A stretch of 64,000 nt of DNA from Candidatus Desulfarcum epimagneticum (lineage in GTDB: Bacteria; Desulfobacterota; Desulfobacteria; Desulfobacterales; CR-1). The translations under genes and the position numbers were made by a program. This document shows, piece by piece, positions 11,047-20,198 of this stretch. Within the stretch, counting starts at the first letter, position 1. Every line of letters starts with the position of its first letter. The notes beneath the pieces were generated by a model. It was not told where the DNA came from. It worked only from the letters and a program-made list of their open reading frames with translations, and made no database searches. Location: assembly GCA_900659855.1 (NCBI GenBank), contig CAACVI010000001.1, positions 239,179 to 303,178 on the forward strand, in the 5' to 3' direction.

Positions 11047-12126
11047 TCACGGCGACTCATACCAGCTTCCGCGTCCCTTGCCGCGCAGAGCCAGATGGTT
11101 TTTCTCAACCAGCGCCCTGAAATGTTCTTTCAGGGTGTTGCGGCTCACACCGGTTATTTTAATCATATCAGCCATCGCGACCCGTCCGTGTTGTTTTGCA
11201 TGATCCAGAATTTGAAGAGACAACTCCGGCAAACTGGATAAGATTGTTTTTTCGCGCTCAACCTTTTGGGCGAGGTTGCGGCTTTGTCGCGCCAGAATTC
11301 GCAAAAAGTAAATGATCCAGGGCTGCCAATCCGGTTTTTCTGCGCGGATGGTGACTTGTGTCCGGCGCAAAGCCGAATAATAGCCTTCCTTGTTTTTTTC
11401 GATCACGCTTTCCAAAGAACTATACGGAACGTAAGCATAACCGGCGCGGAGTAAAAGCAAGGTGGTTAAAACACGGCTCAATCGGCCATTTCCGTCCTTA
11501 AACGGGTGAATTTCCAAAAACACCACGATAAACACGGCAATCGCTAAAAGCGGGTGCGATGACCGGGTTTCCAGGGCTTTATTTGTCCAGGTGACAATCT
11601 CAGTCATTAACGCCGGTGTCTCAAAAGGAGTGGCTGTTTCAAATACAATTCCCACCTGCCTGCCGGTTTCATCAAAAGCGGCGACGCTATTGGATGACGT
11701 TTTATATTCCCCACGATGACGGGAGTCTTTTTCGCTGTGTCTCAGCAGGTCGCGGTGGAGTTGTTTGATATGATTTTCGGTCAGATGAATATCTTCCCAT
11801 GACTCAAAGACCAGCTCCATCACTTCGGCATAACCGGCCACTTCCTGCTCATCACGTGTTTCAAAACTCCGGATCCGCAAATTTGACAGCAGCTTTTCCA
11901 CGTTACGATCTGAAAGCCGGCTGCCTTCAATACGTGTGGAAGATCCGACGCTTTCAATGGTGGCGACATGGCGCAAAGCGTTTAAACGCTCCGGCGCAAG
12001 GGTTCCCAAAGCACGCCAAGCCCCTTTGAATTCATCAATTTCAGAAATGAATCTCAGGATGTCCTGTGTGATGTTGAGTGTCTTTGTTTCTATCATACAC
12101 CCACTTATACACCCACAATCACCCAT
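11047..12126 (-). CDS. Fic family protein with C-terminal winged helix
   Basis: A 359-residue Fic/DOC protein. Fic enzymes usually transfer AMP from ATP onto hydroxyl side chains of target proteins. The catalytic loop HPFKDGNGR (207-215) is intact. An N-terminal inhibitory motif of the (S/T)xxxE(G/N) type is visible as STRIEG (63-68), which places it with self-inhibited class II Fic proteins. The last 60 residues form a helix-turn-helix (MADMIKITGVSRNTLKEHF), as in the common COG3177 architecture. An AAGG element precedes the first ATG; ATG at 12096 is an alternative start. It stands alone just outside the left end of the tRNA-bounded island. The target is unknown. Confidence 0.88.
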   Translation of the reverse strand: MGDCGCISGCMIETKTLNITQDILRFISEIDEFKGAWRALGTLAPERLNALRHVATIESVGSSTRIEGSRLSDRNVEKLLSNLRIRSFETRDEQEVAGYAEVMELVFESWEDIHLTENHIKQLHRDLLRHSEKDSRHRGEYKTSSNSVAAFDETGRQVGIVFETATPFETPALMTEIVTWTNKALETRSSHPLLAIAVFIVVFLEIHPFKDGNGRLSRVLTTLLLLRAGYAYVPYSSLESVIEKNKEGYYSALRRTQVTIRAEKPDWQPWIIYFLRILARQSRNLAQKVEREKTILSSLPELSLQILDHAKQHGRVAMADMIKITGVSRNTLKEHFRALVEKNHLALRGKGRGSWYESP

Positions 12127-12201
12127 TATTCAAGCCTTAAATTTACCTGTAAACACCTATCTGCTATTTTTCGGTGTTCATGCTTACGGATTTTTTGAGA
12201 A

Positions 12202-12380
12202 TTGTCTGTGTCGCCGCCATGTGCTATTTGTGGAAATAACGCCTTTTTGGGTTAAAAAAAACGGCGCGGATTTTTAGCATTTTATATTTTAATGTTTCGG
12301 TTGGGCGGCGAAAATTTTATGCGGGCGCGTGAAAATGGCGTGCCTGGCAGGATTCGAACCTGCGGAATACGGATTAGAAG
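12202..12380. repeat. Left copy of the tRNA-Arg direct repeat (att-like), with tRNA 3'-half remnant
   Basis: About 180 bp that repeats 17220-17409 in the same orientation with scattered differences. Bases 12336-12380 match the 3' half of tRNA-Arg(UCU), from CCA through the T arm into the anticodon stem, with three visible mismatches, and then identity stops abruptly at GAAG. The rest matches the flank beyond the tRNA 3' end. This is what an integration event at a tRNA 3' end leaves behind. Confidence 0.85.
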
Positions 12381-12390
12381 TGGGGTGGCC

Positions 12391-12651
12391 ATTAATAAGC
12401 GATTATATTTATTTTTAGCAGGTTGTGGATTTTTGGTTTAAAAAATGTTGTAAATATGTTGCAGTGTGTTTTTAAAATTAAGGCGCTGGCGGCGCGTCTT
12501 TTTGTCACCTTTGGGTGATTCTGGCATTTATTGTTTTTGGCAATCGTGGTGCTTATGTAGTCGCCGGGAACGCTAAAATCAGCCAGAAAAAAGCCCTAAT
12601 AAAATTTCGATTAACACAAATTCTCCCGGCTTTCTTTGTTGGCTGTATTTT
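12391..12651. other. Non-coding left end of the island
   Basis: No gene seen. It contains AT-rich sequence after the tRNA fragment and one arm of an inverted repeat that probably terminates the STAND gene transcript. Confidence 0.5.
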
Positions 12652-12662
12652 TTAGGGCTTTT
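12588..12662 (-). terminator. Candidate terminator after the STAND gene
   Basis: Inverted arms AAAAGCCCTAA and TTAGGGCTTTT about 52 bp apart. On the minus strand the second arm runs into a T stretch. The stop codon of the upstream gene lies in the first arm. The loop is long, so this is tentative. Confidence 0.4.
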
Positions 12663-15405
12663 GTTTAATAGTTCTACCTGGAGGTGTAGGAATTGATGAC
12701 ATTGTGGTGCCTTCCTTTACCCATACAGACCATTGTCGTAAACTATTCCCGTTTCTTTTTTGAGTGGCAACAGTCCAGTTAACTTCATAAACTATTGAAA
12801 TATAATGACCTAAATCGAATCCAGATATATTTGGTTCATGATTTAGTTTTTCTATGCACTTAACGATAACCGGCTCATTCTTTGCCGATGTCCAAATAGA
12901 TTCCACATGTCCACCAAATTTGTCTATTGATAGAATATTAAGTATAAGGCCCTCATCATCTTTAGAAACTAGGTCGAATCGCCTAAGAACTGTAAGGGCA
13001 TTTCGATAACCGTTTTTAACTAAAAAAATTTCATCAACTTTATTCTTTATCAAATCAAGCGTTTCACAAACTGTTGCCGGTGATGCTGCTGCTGAGAAAA
13101 CAACCCCTCGCTTTTGACCTCTTTTTAAAATATTCTTTATATCAGTTATAGCTGATCCTGAGTCCTGTATAATAATATTTTCACCCGATTTTAGAAAGTA
13201 ACCTGTATGAACAAAAAGATTTGATAATCGATTTTTATATGTCGTCCAAGTTTTCTTACCAAAACGTGCCTTAGGTAAACATCCCTTTAGGATTTCAGTC
13301 ACAAAATCCGGGTCCACTGTTTTCCCCGCTGCCGCCTTATAGATTGCTAATTTCAATGAATGCTTACCAATCTTTTCTCTTAGTTTTTTTAGTGCTGAAG
13401 CGTTCGAGCAATCATTTAATTCCCTGTGAGCTTTAAATTGAGTTCCTTTTCTTTCTGCTAATCCAAACATTACCAAATCTGCACCAATATTCCATACGGT
13501 ACGCTCATTCAGTTGTGTTAGATTAGCTATTTTATCAGATTTTAAGTAAGAAACAGTATTAAGTTCCTGGAAAACTTTTAACATCGAAGAAATATCAGAT
13601 GTCGGAATATAATTAAATGGAACAATCGGAACCTTACCTGTAAGGAGGTAATCCTTAAAAATATCCCAGTAGATATTTAGACGATCTCCACTTTTAATCA
13701 CTAACCTTTTATGGACCAGATTATTTAGTACAGCGATTCCTGAAATTTCGATTATTTCACTCCAGTCAGCAGGAGCCTTTTGTGCAATTATCTTAAGGCA
13801 AGTGTGTTCTGCAGATGATAAAACATCTAAATCATTTTCAAATAATCGATTAACATCCAAATCAATTGATATTGAATCAGTGCCTTCACCTTTTTTAATA
13901 TTTTCATATAGATTGATACATAGTTTCTTCAATAGCCAAGGAAATCCCTGGCTTGAGGCCGAAATTTGGTGACGGATCTCTATAGGAATTTTTTTCTGAA
14001 TTTCTTTTTCAAAAGTGGTTATACATTTAGAAATCTCGCCACTATCAAAAACATCAAGTTTAAAAATGCGCCTATAGTCAGATAATTTATGCCACATATG
14101 ATACGCAGGGTGATCTTGTTGTGTTGTACTATCTGTTTTCCACGCAAATCCTAAAACGAAATTTCCCTTATATGAAGCCACATCCAGCATTAAATCTTTA
14201 GCCGCGGAGAAAACATTAAATAGTTCAGGTTTTGAATAGAGTTCCTCAAACTGATCAAATATCAAGCAGATTACTTGTCCTTTTCTCTCGACTGACTGTA
14301 AATATTTTGTAATTGTGGGAGATGATAGAGGTGTGCTTGGATCTGTTAGTTGAATATCAAGCGGTTCACCAAAACCTACCTTTTGTGCTGTTTTTAATGA
14401 TTTTAATAAAGAAGTCGCTATATATGAAGGTTTTACTGCGCCTCGCATATCAACTGCAAACGTAAAATGTTTATTTTTATAGAATTTATTTCTTGATCTG
14501 TCTCTTACTTTTGCAATTAATGAGCTTTTTCCAAGCCCCGATTTTCCAGTTATTGCAAAAATCCTTGTGTCACTTTGCTTTTCTTTTGCATTGTTTAAAA
14601 AAGCAATTATTTCTTTTTGAGCATCTTCTCTACCGACAAAATCTTGTGGTCTAGCAGGCCTATAATCATTCCAAGAGTCTCCTATTTGGACTTCAACAAC
14701 ACCATAGCTGCTTATCGATAAAGATGGAAATTTCTTTTCTGTTTTACAAACTCCGATTTTTAAATCGTAACCTGCCAAATTTGTCTCTAACTGAGAAATA
14801 TTATTTAAAGTGGCTTCATCTTGAATATGTCTTCCATTTTCAGCGTTATAAATCAAAACACCATTTGGAGCGCCACCATTCAGTGTATATACACCCCAAA
14901 ACCTTCCATAACTTGTTACCATCATGGTCCAATCACCTAAAAATTCTTTGCCTCCAATATAGTTTTCCGCTTTTTCTAATGGTATAGGGCATATAACTGA
15001 GGCATTTTGGAGTGATTCGATCACATCCTCAGGCCCATAGAAACTTAACTTCGACGATTGCTCTTGAGGCTTTTTTTTCCACATTTCAACAAAGCCTTTA
15101 GCCTCCTTTCCAAACTCAGACGTTGAAACAATCCATCCTTCTGCATATTCATAGCCAGTAACGGTGCCAAGAAGCTGCCGTAGGACAGGTGCTCTTATTT
15201 TCTCTTTTTGAGCCTTGCATTCAACATAGATCTGCTTTTCATTAACTCGATGTTTACAAAGTAAATCAAGCTCTACGCCAGTGAACTTAATCTCTTTAAT
15301 AACATCATATCCTTGTGCCTGAAGAAGCTTTTTGGATAAATTCTCTAAAAGATCACCTTTCGTCTTTGCAGTGTCATCTTTTTTACATGCAACTTCTATT
15401 TTCAT
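12652..15405 (-). CDS. Mrr-like nuclease fused to STAND P-loop NTPase (Avs-like, putative defence)
   Basis: A 917-residue multidomain protein. Residues 15-110 look like an Mrr-type PD-(D/E)xK nuclease: Glu22 in GDLLENLSKKLL, Asp47 in GVELDLL, and the ECK pair Glu62/Lys64 in IYVECKAQ. After a linker, FVGRE opens a STAND/NACHT-type NTPase with Walker A GKSGLGKSS (287-295) and Walker B LIFDQFEEL (381-389). The C-terminal 350 or so residues contain at least one winged-helix-like segment (LTQLNERTVWNIGADLVMFGL) and otherwise unrecognised sequence that could sense a target. A nuclease effector on a STAND switch is the plan of antiviral Avs proteins, though this one is shorter than typical Avs. Codons are visibly AT-richer than in the core genes, which fits horizontal transfer. 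The function is inferred from domain order and its place in a tRNA-bounded island. Confidence 0.75.
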   Translation of the reverse strand: MKIEVACKKDDTAKTKGDLLENLSKKLLQAQGYDVIKEIKFTGVELDLLCKHRVNEKQIYVECKAQKEKIRAPVLRQLLGTVTGYEYAEGWIVSTSEFGKEAKGFVEMWKKKPQEQSSKLSFYGPEDVIESLQNASVICPIPLEKAENYIGGKEFLGDWTMMVTSYGRFWGVYTLNGGAPNGVLIYNAENGRHIQDEATLNNISQLETNLAGYDLKIGVCKTEKKFPSLSISSYGVVEVQIGDSWNDYRPARPQDFVGREDAQKEIIAFLNNAKEKQSDTRIFAITGKSGLGKSSLIAKVRDRSRNKFYKNKHFTFAVDMRGAVKPSYIATSLLKSLKTAQKVGFGEPLDIQLTDPSTPLSSPTITKYLQSVERKGQVICLIFDQFEELYSKPELFNVFSAAKDLMLDVASYKGNFVLGFAWKTDSTTQQDHPAYHMWHKLSDYRRIFKLDVFDSGEISKCITTFEKEIQKKIPIEIRHQISASSQGFPWLLKKLCINLYENIKKGEGTDSISIDLDVNRLFENDLDVLSSAEHTCLKIIAQKAPADWSEIIEISGIAVLNNLVHKRLVIKSGDRLNIYWDIFKDYLLTGKVPIVPFNYIPTSDISSMLKVFQELNTVSYLKSDKIANLTQLNERTVWNIGADLVMFGLAERKGTQFKAHRELNDCSNASALKKLREKIGKHSLKLAIYKAAAGKTVDPDFVTEILKGCLPKARFGKKTWTTYKNRLSNLFVHTGYFLKSGENIIIQDSGSAITDIKNILKRGQKRGVVFSAAASPATVCETLDLIKNKVDEIFLVKNGYRNALTVLRRFDLVSKDDEGLILNILSIDKFGGHVESIWTSAKNEPVIVKCIEKLNHEPNISGFDLGHYISIVYEVNWTVATQKRNGNSLRQWSVWVKEGTTMSSIPTPPGRTIKQKP

Positions 15406-15480
15406 TATCGTCCTTTAAATAACGCAGTTTCACTTCTAATATTTGCAGTATCTATTATGTTCGTATAGGTCAGTGCCGCG

Positions 15481-15548
15481 ATTCCCGGAAACGCAGTCGC
15501 CGGGAATGTCGCAAATCCACGGGCGGCGGTACGCCGTACCGTGGATTT
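15481..15548. repeat. Two adjacent hairpins
   Basis: ATTCCCGG (15481-15488) pairs with CCGGGAAT (15500-15507), and AAATCCACGG (15513-15522) pairs with CCGTGGATTT (15539-15548). They lie directly beyond the 3' end of the interrupted gene on the minus strand, before the STAND start. They may act as terminator or recombination structures. Confidence 0.6.
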
Positions 15549-15563
15549 GTCTGGTTGGGCCTT

Positions 15564-16412
15564 TCATCGTTTCATCGCGTCTTCGGCTTGGCCGCCCCCT
15601 GCCTTGTGTCGCTCAATAAGGCGAACTGCCGCGTGGATCGTGGCTAAGTAGTAGTAAAACAGCCAGCTGTACCAGAACTCGGTCTTCTGCCTCGTATTGT
15701 GATGGCGAATGCCGAAGTTGTTGGCGAGGTTGAAGATGTCTGACTCGTCTTTGGGCATCAGGACCTCCTTCAAGTCGGGACGTAGAAACTCGAGAACGTC
15801 CGCAAGCTCACGTATTGCATTACGTCTCTCGTCTAATGAGGATCGGTACCGACGGAACTTGTTGCGCGCAGCCTCGACGCGTGCGGAGATATTGTCTGGA
15901 TTCACATGAGGGATTGGGGCTTCAAAGAGCCCTTCGAGTCCTGTGTCCGCCAAAGCCATGATCTCACCGTCGACAGACAGCTCGTATCCCGGTCCATACG
16001 GGGCCAAGACTTTGTTTACCTTTGCACGATACTCTTGTCGCCCTGGTTCCCGTTCAAACGTGTTGCAATGCCAAGCGCAATCGTCCCAATCGTGGTAATG
16101 GCGCTCGACTGGTTTCGAGCAGTGCTCGTAAAGAAACTCAATCATGTCGAACAGGTCATCTTCTGAGTATCCGTCGATATTGCTCCGGATCGGAGCAATA
16201 TCATGTTTCCTTAACTCGAGCAGGAGTGCCCCCTTAAGATCATGGCCAAGAGTGCCGGGCATGAAGCCGTCGACGCAGTCGCAACCAAGGGATTCCTAGT
16301 CCTCGAAGCGGACAAAGAGCGTCTTGAATAGCTCACGCAGTGCAGACAGGTTAAAGCACTCAGACAGCGTGTTCTTTCCCGTGCGCACAGAGTAGTACGG
16401 TTTTTTTCGCAT
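15564..16412 (-). pseudogene. Abortive-infection-like gene interrupted by an amber codon
   Basis: Read from ATG at 16412 (preceded by an AAGGAAG ribosome binding site), the frame begins MRKKPYYSVRTGKN and stops at a TAG (16296-16298, codon 39). It then continues in the same frame as ESLGCDCVDGF-MPGTLG to a TAA at 15564. Without the TAG it would encode 282 residues. The downstream part (from MPGTLG at 16262, 232 residues) can be read as a separate open frame. The whole matches a family I recall as uncharacterised proteins of abortive-infection or HEPN flavour, with YSEDDLFDMIEFLYEH, DWDDCAWHCNTFERE, and a late NNFGIRHHN segment. The family label is from memory and is uncertain. Either the gene is a recent nonsense mutant or the TAG is read through. 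Confidence 0.65.
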
Positions 16413-16918
16413 TCAGTCTTCCTTGTGGCCCAGTCGCGGCGCGAAGCGTCCGCGCCATTATCTATGGTCCTATGGTCCGGGGCCGGGCGAAAGCCGTTTC
16501 ACCCCGAGCCATAGCTCATCCTGTCTTTTTTTCTCCACACCTCTTTTAATCAATCATAGCAATCACATAAAACCGCCCAGAGGTCCTTCTGGCGACTTTT
16601 TCCATAAGGGTCGTGATGGCGCGATGGTCGCGAGCGGGTAATGTTTTGTTTCTATCGGAAAAATGGAATCTGCGAACAAAAACTCCGTCTGTGGGTCCAA
16701 GCCCGGTTTCCATCGTGTGTTTTTACGCGCCGGGCGGCTCAGGTCCGATTTTGGACATTTTAACGACCCATTTTCTGCGTTTTGGGTATTTTTTCGCGTC
16801 CGTTTTATCTCCAGAGGCAGGTTGGGTTTAAGCGAAGCGCAACCCAACAGTTTTATGGTTTTTTATATAATTTTATTGTGAATGTTGGGTTTCGTTCCTC
16901 AACCCAACGATCTGCGGT
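16413..16918. other. Region without a convincing gene
   Basis: About 500 bp between the interrupted gene and the YgiT antitoxin. No frame shows family character. The only structures seen are two GTTGGGTT hairpins at its right end. It may hold decayed sequence, for example a lost toxin partner. Confidence 0.5.
16821..16908. repeat. Pair of GTTGGGTT/AACCCAAC hairpins
   Basis: The same 8-base arms occur twice: 16821-16848 and 16884-16908. The second lies ten bases beyond the YgiT stop and may end its transcript. Similar short palindromes are common REP-like intergenic repeats. Confidence 0.6.
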
Positions 16919-17140
16919 CTATGTGTAAGAATAAAGATGGGTTCCAACCATTCGAACAGGCGTGGCCCCTCCATGAATAAGCCCATGAATACGTTCCACC
17001 GTTTCCGGCGAGAAATATTCCTCCCCTGTTTCCCGGCACATACGGGCGGGAACATTTTCGATGATGTAAAATTTTCCCTGGTGGTTGAGCGTGTAAGTCA
17101 CCCGTGTTTTAACCCCGGTTTCTTTCATGTTTGATTCCAC
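16919..17140 (-). CDS. YgiT/MqsA-type antitoxin, apparently without partner
   Basis: A 73-residue protein with the YgiT-type antitoxin core: KFYIIENVPARMCRETGEEY followed by FSPETVERIHGLIHG. In this family the N-terminal part usually carries a CxxC zinc knuckle; here only one cysteine is visible (MCRETG), so zinc binding may be lost. Such antitoxins pair with a RelE- or DUF4258-type toxin directly upstream or downstream. I see no toxin on either side, only about 220 bp of island end and the tRNA on one side and non-coding sequence on the other. It may be a solitary remnant or act on a distant toxin. The start could also be the ATG at 17128. Confidence 0.65.
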   Translation of the reverse strand: MESNMKETGVKTRVTYTLNHQGKFYIIENVPARMCRETGEEYFSPETVERIHGLIHGGATPVRMVGTHLYSYT

Positions 17141-17219
17141 CGTCTTTTAAAACCCGGAAAATCCCGTCTTCCAAGTTTCTTCACGCGGGTCTCTTCAACC
17201 CCCCTTCTTTTTATTTTTC

Positions 17220-17441
<222 letters not shown>

Positions 17442-17525
17442 CGACTTGATTTAAAACTGTTTTTTCGACTATCACAAGTCTTTCAGGTTGTCCACAAAAA
17501 ACGTCAAGGGACATCATACAACGCG

Positions 17526-18497
17526 ATGAAGAAAAAAAAATCCCCAAGGGCCTCAAAGGCGTCTGCCAAAAAGACTCCGGCCAAAAAGCGTCCGGCGAAA
17601 AAGAAAAAACCGGCCAAAGCTTCAGGCGGCCAGAAGGCCCTGGTCAAATTTGATCATCTCCAGCGTTATCTCAATGAAATCAGCCGCTACGATCTTCTCA
17701 CCCGGGAGCAGGAAAAGGAGCTGGGCGCCCGGATTCAGAACGACGGCGACCGGGAGGCGGCCTATGTGATGGCCACGTCCAATTTGAGGCTGGTGGTGAA
17801 AATCGCCCTTGAGTTTCAAAAAGTATGGATGCAGAATCTTCTGGATCTGATCCAGGAGGGCAACATCGGGCTCATGCACGCGGTGAAAAAGTTCGACCCG
17901 TATAAAAACGTGAAATTTTCCTATTACGCCTCCTTCTGGATCAAGGCCTATATCCTTAAATTTATCATGGACAACTGGCGGCTGGTGAAAATCGGCACCA
18001 CCCAGGGGCAGCGCAAGCTTTTTTTCAAGCTGAAAAAAGAAAAGCAAAAGCTGATCGACGAGGGGTTTGACCCCAAGCCCAAGCTGCTCTCCGAGCGGCT
18101 GGGGGTCTCCGAGCGGGAGGTGGTGGACATGGACCAGCGCCTGGACGGCTGGGACCTGTCGCTGGACGCCCCGGTGAAGGACGATTCGGACACCGACCGG
18201 ATGGGGCTGCTTAAAACCGATTCCGAGTCGGTGGAGGACCGCCTGGCGAAAAAAGAGATGCACGCGCTGTTGCACGAAAAAATCAATGAGTTCAAAGAGC
18301 GCATGACCGAGCGGGAGTCTGAGATCTTTTTTCTTCGGATTTTTTCAGACACCCCGGCCACCCTTCAGCAGATCGGGGACAAGTACCACATCTCCCGGGA
18401 GCGGGTGCGCCAGATTGAAAAAAACATCATCAAAAAGATGAGAGAATACTTCAGAAATGAAATACCCGATTTTGACGATTACACCGGCTCCGGTTAA
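17526..18497 (+). CDS. rpoH: RNA polymerase sigma factor RpoH-like
   Basis: A 323-residue sigma-70 family factor. Region 2 is clear (NLRLVVKIALEFQ, LLDLIQEGNIGLMHAVKKFD, FSYYASFWIKAYI), followed by GQRKLFFKLKKEKQ, which matches the RpoH box seen in heat-shock sigma factors. Region 4 ends with SRERVRQIEKNIIKKMREY. The first 40 residues are an unusual lysine/alanine/proline-rich tail (KKTPAKKRPAKKKKPAK), which could bind nucleic acid; that is inference. I start it at ATG 17526 because a longer frame upstream only reads through the antisense of tRNA-Arg. It probably directs heat-shock or stress genes, though some deltaproteobacteria use RpoH-like factors for other responses. Confidence 0.85.
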   Translation: MKKKKSPRASKASAKKTPAKKRPAKKKKPAKASGGQKALVKFDHLQRYLNEISRYDLLTREQEKELGARIQNDGDREAAYVMATSNLRLVVKIALEFQKVWMQNLLDLIQEGNIGLMHAVKKFDPYKNVKFSYYASFWIKAYILKFIMDNWRLVKIGTTQGQRKLFFKLKKEKQKLIDEGFDPKPKLLSERLGVSEREVVDMDQRLDGWDLSLDAPVKDDSDTDRMGLLKTDSESVEDRLAKKEMHALLHEKINEFKERMTERESEIFFLRIFSDTPATLQQIGDKYHISRERVRQIEKNIIKKMREYFRNEIPDFDDYTGSG

Positions 18498-18521
18498 ACC
18501 CGTCCGGGCCGGGGGGACCCC

Positions 18522-20198
18522 ATGAAAAGGGCGGCGCTTTTTTTGCTGGCCGCGGGAGTCCTTCTGACCCACGTCGCGGGATGCGCCCTGATTCGAAAAA
18601 AGGAGGCGCCGGCCCGACGCGCCTACTATGAGTACGCCCTGTCCCTGGCTGAAAGAGGAGAGGGCCGCGTCGAGGAGGCCGGCCGTCTCATGGACGAGGC
18701 CATGAAGGCGGACCCCGGCTCCGTGTATCTCCAAACCGAGGCGGCGTCTCTTTTCCTGGTTCGCCAAAAGAAACAAAAGGCCCTTGGAATCATTGAAAAG
18801 GCGCTGTCAAGGGAGCCGGACAACAAAGACGCCCTGGTCATGCTGGCTGAAATCAGGCGGGATGAAAAGGATTTTGCGGCGGCCAGAAAGGCATGCCGGA
18901 AAATTCTTGAAAAAGACCCTGAAAACGAGGAGATTCATGTTTTTTTAAGCCGGATTTTTGTGGAGGAAAAGGATTTGAACGGGGCCTTGCGGGCCCTGCG
19001 GGACATGTTGAAAATTCTGCCCGGGTCTTATTCCGCCCATTTTCTGATGGGCATGGTTTACGCCGAGATGGAAAAATGGGGCCCGGCCGAGGATCGTCTG
19101 AAAAGGGCGCTTGAGCTGGACCCTCAAAACACGGGGCCGGCGCTTGAGCTTTTGAAAATTTACCGAAAGCAGGGGCGCGACGACGATGTTCTGGAGGCCT
19201 ACCAGAACCTTCTGGACAAAATGCCCGGGGATTTTATCACCATCCTGGAGCTGGGGCTGCATCATCATAAAATCGGCGAGCGGGAGAGGGCCGCGGAAAT
19301 TTTCAGAGACCTGGGAGAAAAAAGCGGCGCCAATCCTCACCTGATCGTCGTCATTTCCCGGTTTTATATCCAAAATAAAAAAAACGACGACGCCCTTGTG
19401 ATTGTGGGCGGCATGCTGAAGGGAAACCCGGAAAGCCCGGACCTTCATTATCTCATGGGCATGGCGCTGGAGACGGCCAAAGACCCCCATTCGGCGTTGT
19501 TTCATTTTGAAAAACTTAAAAAAAAAGACCGGTTTTATAAAAAAGCGGTCTCCCGCAGCTCGTTTTTATACCTGGAAACCGGAAGAATCCGGGATGGAAT
19601 CGAGCGCCTGGAGTCGGCGCTTGCCGACACACAGGATGAGCCGGATTTTTTTCTTCACCTGGGCTCTTTTTATGAGCATGCCGGAAGCCTGGATAAAGCC
19701 TCAAAAATTTTGATCCGGGGCGTGGGGCTGTTTCCTGAAAACCCCGGGCTGTATTTCAGGCTGGGGGTGGTCCACGACAAGGCCGGCCGAAGGGAAAAAG
19801 CCATTGAGGCCATGAAGGAGGCCGTGGCCCTGGACCCGGAAAACCCCAGCGCGCTTAACTATCTGGGCTACACATACGCGGAGATGGGCATTCGCCTGGA
19901 CGAGGCGGAGTCGCTGATCACGGGGGCGCTTAAGCGAAAGCCCGACGACGGGTATATCACGGACAGCCTGGGGTGGGTGTATTTCAAGCAGGGCCGCTTT
20001 AAAAAGGCGCTCAAAACCCTGGGACGGGCCAACGATCTGGCCGAAAACGAGCCGGTGATCATGGAGCATCTCGGGGACGCTTACCTGAAAGTCAAAGACA
20101 CAAAAAAGGCGCTGGAATTTTACAGACGCTGCGCCGACATTTACACAGACGCCAGAGACCGTGAACGAATTGAAAAGAAAATCAAAGACCTGCTTTAA
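18522..20198 (+). CDS. TPR-repeat lipoprotein
   Basis: A 558-residue protein with a lipoprotein signal peptide: KRAALFLLAAGVLL, then the lipobox HVAGC with lipidated cysteine near residue 21. The rest is a chain of tetratricopeptide repeats, many ending in the typical ALxLDPxN turn (RALELDPQNTG, AVALDPENPSALNYLGYTYAE). TPR proteins are scaffolds. A membrane-anchored periplasmic scaffold just upstream of a LolB-like lipoprotein suggests a role in envelope or outer-membrane assembly; that is inference. It starts 24 bp after rpoH and overlaps the next gene by 38 bp, so the block is likely one operon. Confidence 0.85.
   Translation: MKRAALFLLAAGVLLTHVAGCALIRKKEAPARRAYYEYALSLAERGEGRVEEAGRLMDEAMKADPGSVYLQTEAASLFLVRQKKQKALGIIEKALSREPDNKDALVMLAEIRRDEKDFAAARKACRKILEKDPENEEIHVFLSRIFVEEKDLNGALRALRDMLKILPGSYSAHFLMGMVYAEMEKWGPAEDRLKRALELDPQNTGPALELLKIYRKQGRDDDVLEAYQNLLDKMPGDFITILELGLHHHKIGERERAAEIFRDLGEKSGANPHLIVVISRFYIQNKKNDDALVIVGGMLKGNPESPDLHYLMGMALETAKDPHSALFHFEKLKKKDRFYKKAVSRSSFLYLETGRIRDGIERLESALADTQDEPDFFLHLGSFYEHAGSLDKASKILIRGVGLFPENPGLYFRLGVVHDKAGRREKAIEAMKEAVALDPENPSALNYLGYTYAEMGIRLDEAESLITGALKRKPDDGYITDSLGWVYFKQGRFKKALKTLGRANDLAENEPVIMEHLGDAYLKVKDTKKALEFYRRCADIYTDARDRERIEKKIKDLL

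Larger units (their letters stand above)
12381..17219. mobile_element. Candidate genomic island inserted at tRNA-Arg(UCU)
   Basis: About 4.8 kb between two direct repeats that contain the 3' part of tRNA-Arg. It holds an AT-rich Mrr-STAND gene, an interrupted abortive-infection-like gene, and a lone YgiT antitoxin, all on the minus strand. I see no integrase or transposase, so it is either a non-autonomous element or the remainder of one that has lost its integrase. The boundaries are inferred from the repeats. Confidence 0.6.

Noticed and set aside
12336-12380. Second tRNA-Arg gene
   Set aside because: Only the 3' half is present; acceptor 5' strand, D arm and most of the anticodon arm are missing.
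16563-16847. 94-codon open frame on the minus strand
   Set aside because: No family features, low-complexity composition, and no ribosome site; it lies in non-coding island sequence.
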